This document shows, piece by piece, positions 55,666-64,000 of a DNA stretch of 64,000 bases. The stretch is from positions 64,545,934 to 64,609,933 of the forward strand of contig NC_066313.1 of NCBI RefSeq assembly GCF_022539315.1. The letters run 5' to 3'. Under the pieces are notes generated by a model. The model had not been told where the DNA came from and made no database searches. It worked only from the letters and a program-made list of their open reading frames with translations. This DNA comes from Serinus canaria. Its lineage: Eukaryota > Chordata > Aves > Passeriformes > Fringillidae. Every line of letters starts with the position of its first letter. Position 1 is the stretch's first letter. Made by a program: the position numbers and the translations under genes.

Positions 55666-58600
55666 GGTTTGGTGGATGACAGAACTTGAGCAAGAAGTCT
55701 AGTTGCAGGGTTCAATGGAGAGGCTTTGCAGGGCACTATGTAGAAAAAAGGGGAGGAAATATTCAGAAATGTTCCTTTGAAAAAGGGAGACAGAGACAGA
55801 GAGGAGAGAAAAGAAGAGGTCTAATCCCTTTGAAGCTTGCAGTTTTATGAGAGCTATGTCCTTGGGAACTGTGCGCCAAAGATGACTAGAGCCGCTTCAG
55901 GCTTTGCAAAATTACTACAAACATAAGGTAAGTGGCTTTATCATAAAATTGGAGTGGCCATTAAAACTTCAAAGGAGAGGTATGACCTGAATTTTACCTG
56001 TCACAGTCTGGAGTATTTATTAGAGGAAGATTTGATTCCTTTCTTTAGTTAACAACCTGATACTCACGTGAGGTCATGAGCCAGATTATAGTTTTCATTG
56101 GTGGGATGACAGATTAGATGTTAATATTTTATTGCTCCTGACCTTGGGAATCCATGAACCATTGGACAGGTGAGAGGTGAAGAAAACTCAACCTGGCTCC
56201 TTTAGGAATGAGAGCATATTTCTAATACTTGAACTTGGTTGTAGTGGTAGCTATCCATTGACTAGCTCCCAATTTGCCTGGCTTTGACAGGACACGTACC
56301 TTGGAGGATGTTAGGGATTGCAGTGCTTGCTTTAGGAGCCTTGCCAAGCAGTGACACTGCCCCTTTACTGAAAAAACTTGAAATTAGAATACCTCAAAGG
56401 AGGGGCAGATTCAGCAGTAAAAATGGTAGTGAAAGATGCTGTGATAAAGCCACCCTTGTCCAGGAACACCCATGTGTTTTTCAAACCTTGGTCCTTCCTC
56501 CTAAGTCTGCTGCTGGTTGGCTTTACTTAAGCCAGAGCATTTCAACATCTTGTCGTCTCACAGGCACAGGTGACTCCTTCCTTTCATTCTTGGTGGTGCT
56601 GCCCAGTTGGTCACCTCTTCTACTGCCTTGGTTCTTTCTCATTTTCAACATTCTCTTTTCCATACTTTGAAACTCTTCCCCTAGAAACAGGTCTGCCTGG
56701 GGCTTCCCACCTTCCCTTCCAGTATTTTCTGTTATTCTTCTGCTCACCCCCAATAAGTGCTTTTAGTGTCCCTTTTAAATGAGCAATTGCCACACAGACC
56801 TTTGTCATCCCAGTCTGCTTGCATTGCACCCTAGCATGCACTTGTGGGAATGTTCTTGCCTGCAGCTGTGCTTGTAAATGATCAGAATAGTTATACTAAT
56901 ATTTGCATTAGATTGAGATGCCTATTGTTTTAAGAGAGCACAGTTAACAGCATTTTAACAGTACACACGTGGGATCCTCTGTAAAACTGTTAATCTGTAC
57001 ATTTCAAAGTTAGTGAAGTAACTTCTGCAAGGTCCTGTCTGAGGAAATAGAAGTATTATGAGCTACCTTGGCTGAGGCCAGCTGAGAGCAGAACCTGTGG
57101 GAGTGCATTCTGAAACAAATACTGGCCCTTGTAACTATTTGCAAATAGTTTCCTAGATACAGATTTTAAATTGAGATTCCAGTGGTCTCTAGGTGCCTAA
57201 TCCTGGACAACTGTCAAGATGACAATCTTGATAATACTTCTAAAGGTATCTCTATGATCAACTTAAGAGCTGTGGTCCTTTTGCTTACTAGCAGTAATGA
57301 TGGTGGTAGCCAGCTTTTGCATCAAAGGCTTATTACAGGAGTACTTTTCCAAGGACTGAGAGGTCCACAAGATATTTTACATTATCCTGTTGAGGTGCCA
57401 CTAGGCACCTCTGGTAGCCTAGTCATGGCAGACAAGGAAGGGTAAGGAACTCCTTGAAAAGGAAGACTGGATTTGTGTCAGTTTCTAAGCCAGTGATTGC
57501 TATGGTACATAGAAGTAAAGTAGACATATACAATCTAGAAGTTATTATTTTAAATGCAAAATTGTCTACAGACAGTCCTATGACAGGACTGGCCCAGACC
57601 TCTTCCAACAGCCTGATTAAACTTGCAGATAAGGTTGCAACCTTTGAAATAAAAGAAAAGCAAACTACAGCAACAAAGGAAAATGACAACAAAACAAACC
57701 CAACCCAATCCAGAAGAAAAATCAACAATCTGGAGGTGAAAGCCTGTTTCCCTAGCTGAATACTAGACTGTGTCCAAGCCATTCAGCACTGAAGTGACCG
57801 AGAACTGCAGCTCTCCTGAGTCTTCAACCTGTCTCAAGATGTCTTTATCTAGTCTTGTCACCTCCTCTTTAGTGACCCAAAAACCGTCATCTCATCTCCC
57901 TTGCTCAGAATCATCCTCTTTCCTTCATCTTCCCCTGTTATCTCCCAGTCCTAGCACAAGGTTATCCTGACCATTCATGGCCTATCTTTTCTTCTTCCTT
58001 TCTCCTCCCCATTGGAGCTGTGGTCAGTCTGGCTGGAGGCATGGCTGGATGTCCACCCCAGCTGAGGTCATCTCACCATGCTCCTACCAGGAGGATTATT
58101 CCTCTTCCAAGATTGCAAGAGAGTGACTTATCTTATTGTTTACCACAGCAGGCTCGTTGCGTTCCCCCTGCTTTCTCCTGCCATACCAGTACCCCAATCC
58201 CCTCACATAAGGAAAACCTGGGATTAAATTGTTCCACCACAGCTATAAGCTGCAGCAAAACTGGCCTAACTGGTTGGAGACCAGCCAAATAGAAATACAG
58301 TGGATCATGTGTCATGGGTACTTATAGAAATGAAATGCCACAGCACTCATATAGGGAAGGAAGACTTGGTCCCAGGCCATGAGGTGTAAAAAAGCTTTGC
58401 TGGAATTTTTGCCAGTTGAAACTGATCATAAACTACTTATTGCCATTGCTAAAAGAGGCCTGGCAAGCATCTTGCTGGGAAACAATTTTTTTTTTCAGTT
58501 GCAAATATGAGTTGCAAACTGAATACAATCCTGAGCAAGATTTGTGAATCAAATAGATTCTTTTGAGCACCTTAGAAAAAAATGCCACAGAATTATGTCC

Positions 58601-60898
58601 AGAGGTAGGTTATTTATGTTGGAGTTTTATCAAAAAGCCTGTCTGAGACAAAACATGCAGTGTGGCTCTCATCTATAAGGATGTAGTCCCCAAAAAAGGA
58701 GATGAAACTTTCAGCATGTTTCTGGGAAGGTCTATTTCCAGTTTCTATCATCAGTGTTAAAAGAAGCTCTTAAAACTAGCAGGATTTTCTTTTAAGTGGT
58801 CAGGAGAAAGCCCCTCAAAGTGCTATATAATAAAGATGAGTGTTTTAAAGAATAATGTGAGTAGCACAAAAGCAATCTAAGAAAGGTGCCAGAGACTGGC
58901 TTTAGGCAAACAGAGAAATCTGTAAAGGCTGGACCTGTGTTTTTGATAGGTGACAAAAGAATTCAGTATTTCAGCCTAGGGCTAGAAATAGGCTAGGCTC
59001 CTAGACCCAAATAATCATAATGGATACAAATGTGTGCATTTATTTAGCAAAATAGCTCTATGTTCAAGTGCCACAATCAGACAGAGCATGTCAAGTATCT
59101 TTTTGCTGGACAGGGCGCATCATAGTCCAACTGTGTGTCACAAGTCAGGCAAGAACTAAGTAACAGGATAAAATGGGCAGTGGATAGTGTCTGAAGTAGG
59201 CACCAGTTGCATCCAGCCTCTCTCCTGGTGTCTGATTCCCTGCAGAGCTGGTCCCAGCCCACTGTGAGGTCTTGCTACAAGCCAGCCTGGTCACACTACT
59301 GTAGCCTCTTGGCTTTGTCGGGCCAAGTCCACTTGGTTTTTTCAGGCCACTGAACCATGTCCACTCCATTCCTGTGCTTCCCCAGCCCTGCTTCCCATTC
59401 CCAAGGTTTTGCCTGAAGAGTCCTCCAGTTCCAACATTCCATCTTGTCTTTTTGTATCCTGACCAGTCTTTCCTCATACCCAAAATGCTCATTTCCATTA
59501 GTAAACCATGGTCACGACGTAGTTGTTGTCTTCCTCTTTCTCAAGCTTCTTATCTGGACTTGCTGTCTGTGTTTACACCACTGGACCCAAGAGTGCTTCC
59601 CAATTCCCATGTCTGGATGTGTGGTTAGTCATGCCCCAGCTCTATGTTGAGATGGAAACCTGGACATGTGTGCAGGATGGGAGCTGCAGCGTGTCTCAAC
59701 AGGCGAGCCATTCGGATGACCAGGAAATGAGGGCCCCAAGACATGCTGCAGAGCAAGTAAGTACAGATGCAGCCACTGTTTCTCAGCTATCTGGCTCTTC
59801 AGTCCCAGGTCTCAGTCCAACTTTCCATACTCAGTCATCACTCCCATCTCCACACCCAGCCAGCATAGGTTTCTGTTCCCTGCTTTGGGACAAACTCTCA
59901 AAACTTATCCTCCCAGTGGATCCAACTCTGATCCCCTGGTCTGACTTTGATGTCTCACCCCTCAAACCACATCTCTGCTTCCTCCTCCCGCTGCCTCGTT
60001 TCTTGCTCTTGGTTCTTGAGCATGATCCCTTCCCACTCCCAACCACTGCCAACAGCCACTGAGCCATGAAGAAAGGCAGCTTTGCTTCAGCCCAGCTGCT
60101 TTGTGCGGGCACTCAGGGCATAGCTCCAGGGGGGTCAATGATTCCCCTCTGGCCTGTAAAGGATCCTGTAGTCATTAAAGGTTTGATGCCAAGTGCCTTG
60201 GACATAGTGTTGACCACAGTGTGAGCAAAGACCCTGGTTCTTCATGCACAGTGAGACCAGAGTCCTGCATGGGAGATTTAGACAGAGACACCTGCCCCGA
60301 CTTGCATGCCCTGCCTGGGACCATGTTTGTGCAGTGAGGTCACAGGCAGGAACTTGTGAGAAACGTAGAGTTCAGTGATGCTGAAGCAATTTAGCCTGAG
60401 CTGGTTAAAACACCTGTTCAGATGAATGCTGAGCAGGTGCAGACCTCAAATTTTAAAATTTTCCAGCTTTATTCAGTTTGTGTAGATTTTCATAGGGGTG
60501 GGAAAAGGCACAGAACTAGATCTGCCATTACTGTTGGCCTTCTGAGATCTGACCAGAAAACATGGGACCCCAGGGCTGTTTAGCAGAAAAGCCCAAGAAT
60601 TGCTTTGCAGGCCACAATGCCAAAAATTATTTCAGAAATAGCATGGAAACAAAAAGAAAACCCTGCAGGAGATAGACAGACACCTGTAAAATTTTGGGCT
60701 ATATTGTTACATTTTGACAGATTGCATGCAATCAATCTTACCTCAGCTGGAAAGTGACTACATTTGTACTCTAAAGGGCTCTAGATGGGTGGGAGAAGAA
60801 GACAGAAGGCAAAGAACTGGGTGTGTGAAGTCCAGAGATCCCAAAAGGGCAGCTCTATGTGGGACTTGTACTGTCCTGCACTCCAGCTGGAGGCCAGA

Positions 60899-61055
60899 TC
60901 ATAAAAACATTGAATGGTTGGAGTTGGAAAGGGCATGAAAAGTCATCTAGTTCCAACCACCCCCCTGCCATGGGCAAGAGCACCTTCCCCAGGACCAGAG
61001 TGCTCAGGGCACCTTCCAGCCTGGCCTTGAACAGTTCCAGGGATGGAGCATTAGT
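60899..61055 (-). mobile_element. CR1 LINE 3' fragment
   Basis: The block from about 60,899 has the CR1 3' end in reverse orientation: GAATGGTTGGAGTTGGAAAG, then a segment ending CATCTAGTTCCAACC, then CTGCCATGGGCAAGAGCACC, then CTGGCCTTGAACAGTTCCAG with GGATGGAGCAT. This order matches the standard CR1 tail. About 155 bp are clear; similarity fades after 61,055. It is a 5'-truncated, diverged copy. Confidence 0.85.
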
Positions 61056-64000
61056 AAGGTCACTGGAGTCTCAACACTCAACCCTGCCTGCTTGGGCAGT
61101 CTTGGGCTGTGCTGTGTCACTCTGAGCTCTGCTGGGGTGCTGCTGGGGCTGCCCAAGCAGACAGAAACCAGTGTGCATCCCTGTTTTACCCCTTTCTGGA
61201 ATCATTACGTATACCCAGACCTAGGAGCTCAGAGGGCCTCCACACATCCACACCTCTCAGGGACCTGCCAAATAGTTGATGTTTCCTGAGGGTAGCCGCT
61301 GTCTCATTCCCTTGGTGCAGTGTTATTGTTCCCAGTTCAGTGTTTTCCTTTCCCCCAGCCCACCTCCTCCCTAGGTCCTTGCATTCAGTCTTCTTACACT
61401 TCTTGATGGTTCCTCCCCTCCTTTGAGGCGTGCATGGAAGTTGGTGGGGGCGTTGAAGTCTCCCAGCTGACTGACACAAAACATCATGAAACAGCCCTGG
61501 TCACATACCACATCCAAGTCAGCCTAACCCTAAAAATCCACAATCCCTCGTACTCCTCTAGCCAGCACAGCCACAAAGAGCTGTGACTTTCAGGTAGACC
61601 TGTCATACCAAACTCAAGCAATTTGCAGCCTCTTTGTTCCACAGCTGTGTCAGGTTCTAGTCTGACTTGAATGGGAGAGGTATTCTAAAAACTGCTTTTG
61701 TTTATTTATTTTCAAATGTGCATACCACAAAAATTAGATTACGGTTTGGATTTTGTCACAGCTGTCTCCTGCAAGACTGATTCTGTTTGTAGCAAGTATT
61801 TTCTGGAGGGTTTCTTCTATTAATTATATGCTGCCACCCACTTATTTCCTTAAGGCAGATTTTGCATCTCTGATTTCTCTATGATGTCTCCTTTCTTTAA
61901 GGTAGCACATCTCTAAGGTGGGCAGGCTGATAGTGTAGAAAAAGCTTTTAGAATCCAGGGGTCAAATATGTTTTTTCTGCTACATTGAGGGATAAAAAGT
62001 GCAGAGCCTGTGTGACAGACAGCTTTAATTTACCCTGTGCTAATGCTGTAAGCAATTGCAAACTAAGGACACAGTGGAGAAGCCAGCATTTCCTTGATCT
62101 TGCAGTCCCACATATGCTTGACATTTGTAAACAAGGAGAAGCATAAGATAAACACAAAACAGTAAGGAGATTATAATTTGGAAATTTGTTAACACAATTT
62201 GGTTCTTCTTTACAGTCAAATGTCAGAGGGGTTGAGGCATTTTGCTGTGTATGGAGACCCAGCCATTTGGGCTGGAAACTCAGAGACTGAGGCTGACTAC
62301 CAAAATAGCTGCATTGTATAAACCTCACAGGCCAGCCACACACACAGAGACATCTGTAATACCACTGTAAGTGTTAAGTTTTGTGGTGCAGCATCTCTGT
62401 GGTGATGTAGTGAACAGTGCTTGACACACTGAAGAACTTCCAGCATACACTGTTACTCTATGTCTCCATAGGAAAATCTGGGAAACTTGGAAACTATGGT
62501 TCTGTGATAAGTGGGGGTGATCATAATCTCTAATGAGTTTGTCACTGCTCTTTTATGACAGATTTGTTGATACAGGAAATTTTGGGGTATCCATCCCTCT
62601 CTCCTGCTTGGCAGCTCTTGCTTGCCATAGCTCTGTGTTTTGTTTCTGTTTGTCTTTCTGTCACTGGGTTAAGGAATATTTATTTATTCTCTTCAACATG
62701 GAGCCATTTCTGAAGGAAGGATCAGAGAGCCCATCTGCTCTCCACAGGTATTCCTGGCTGATGGCAGGGATGCCAGGGAGAAGGTGTAAGAGGTGTATCC
62801 TCCCTCCTCTCCCTCTGTCTCACAAAGGGATGGAAGCAGCCTCTTCAATCTTGAGCAAGGGCTTTAAATGTGAGGTGCTGGGTATGGAAGGACTTGCTAC
62901 TGTGTCCTTTCTCAGCAAGTCAGGCTTGGTGGTCATGCTCTTACCTTCTCGGTGTGCCCAGAGCACTGCAGGTGAGCCATGGATGGCATGTACATCCTGC
63001 AAGGGCTTTATTTGCCAAGCTGCTTCACACAGTTCTGCCCGAGGCCTTCACCACCTGGGCTGCAAACACATCACTTACAGGTTCTGTCTCTTGAGCATTT
63101 CACACCTTCAAAACCACCTGAAAACCATCTTTTCCTTCTCCCTTTCAGGTACTCTGAGCGTAAACTGGAGTGGAAGCTCAGCCCTTTCACTCTTTGTGGG
63201 ATGTTGATAGAAAAAGAAGAAAACAATTTAGCTTTCAGATTGGTATTTTCACTTTAGTTCTCTGTCCCTGCTCTCATTTGCCCTTTAGTTGTGACAAAGG
63301 TTTGTTTGGAGTAGTTGTGGTGTAATACTGGAGAAGGAAATATTCTGCTTTGGCAAACCTTGCAGCAGAAAGTCTCCTGCAACTGGGTTGTTGGACTGTG
63401 TTTTGTGACTTTATTTACAAACACAGCTCAAGGAGTAGAAACTGAGTAGTGCACGGTTTGACAAATACATTAACCCAAACCCCCTTTGAGAGAGCTGATC
63501 TGGAATTTTCCAGAGCCCTTTTCCAAAACCAAGAACTTATGAGCTCAGTTCTTTTTTATTTTCTGGGAAAGTTGTACTTCTTTTCATACACTGCCTTCAC
63601 AAATCATACCAGATCTCACTGCCCATCACCTGGAGTAATAAGGGGTGGAGAATAACATTGTTACATTTCTAAGGTACTCAAAGCATGTGAATTTTCTTCA
63701 GACTCTTGATACAGGAGACCTCATGATGTTGGTAAATCCACAGGAAGCTATACCTCCAACACCTGCCCTTCCTTTATTTTATTTTTTTAAGGTCCTTAGG
63801 TTGCACAGCTGGCCTTCACTGATAGAAACCCTCTTCTCAATGGCACAAACAAAGCTACAAACCCCCAAATCCCCACATGAGAATGTCAGCCTGACATTTA
63901 CACACTTAAAAATATTCACCCATTTAGAGTAATTTCAAGTTTTTTGATAGATGAAAGTAAGAATATGCTGTAGTATAACTCACAGTTCTCCGCTTTCTAA

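Larger units (their letters stand above)
48571..64000. other. Intergenic region downstream of KLF5
   Basis: No gene is recognisable here. The longest open frames (59523-60062 and 62533-63207) lack similarity to anything I know, splice signals or repeat-free support. The region holds the ATTTT repeat (55,500-55,665), a CR1 tail (60,899-61,055), a G-rich polypurine block (51,316-51,354), a perfect 18 bp palindrome (57,133-57,150) and moderately GC-rich patches at about 51,500-51,760 and 54,960-55,260. In mammals the next gene is KLF12, far away, so a gene desert with distal enhancers is the likely setting. Confidence 0.7.

Noticed and set aside
55261..55689. 142-codon ORF with a Phe/Ile/Leu/Tyr repeat
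   Set aside because: It is created by the ATTTT pentanucleotide array and does not represent a membrane protein.
59523..60062. 179-codon + strand ORF
   Set aside because: It is Ser/Pro/Leu-rich and overlapped by other frames on both strands; it looks like chance in moderately GC-rich DNA.
62533..63207. 224-codon + strand ORF
   Set aside because: It is the longest free ORF in the downstream desert, but it has no similarity I recognise, no codon bias and no splice or promoter signals. A homology search or RNA-seq would settle it.

Overview
This window is nuclear DNA from a vertebrate, most likely a bird. It is AT-rich and gene-poor, with introns bounded by GT-AG splice sites and a single large CpG island. 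It carries three remnants of CR1, the LINE family typical of birds and other sauropsids. A reptile cannot be excluded from sequence alone. There are no bacterial-type features such as operons, ribosome binding sites or CRISPR arrays.

Layout. (1) About 1-10,340 is the 3' end of PIBF1 (also called CEP90) on the + strand: intron sequence, the penultimate coding exon (7629-7805), the last intron, and the terminal exon with its stop codon (10134-10136) and AATAAA signal (10316). (2) About 10,340-29,650 is intergenic. It holds an ~800 bp degraded CR1 copy, a TATAA-type pentanucleotide repeat and small isolated CpG clusters, with no convincing gene. (3) About 29,690-48,570 is the complete KLF5 gene on the + strand: CpG-island promoter, four coding exons (30252-30464, 32325-33201, 34315-34374, 46646-46824) encoding 442 residues, and a 1.7 kb 3'UTR ending at AATAAA 48549. 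(4) About 48,570-64,000 is downstream intergenic DNA with a 150 bp ATTTT repeat and a CR1 tail; I see no gene in it.

The PIBF1-KLF5 order, both genes on the same strand, matches the human chromosome 13 arrangement. The genes are not functionally coupled as far as is known: PIBF1 is a centriolar-satellite and ciliogenesis protein, and KLF5 is a zinc-finger transcription factor of epithelia, smooth muscle and stem cells. The flanking intergenic DNA probably carries KLF5 regulatory elements, but this cannot be proved without cross-species alignment.

The points most worth checking concern KLF5. They are a ~36-T homopolymer 14 nt upstream of the small, frame-preserving exon 3 that encodes most of zinc finger 1; an upstream AUG whose reading frame overlaps exon 1 out of frame and reads the CAG tract as polyalanine; a perfect (G3T)4-type quadruplex motif in intron 3; and 3'UTR sites matching miR-145, miR-21 and Pumilio. 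I found no clearly new biological system.
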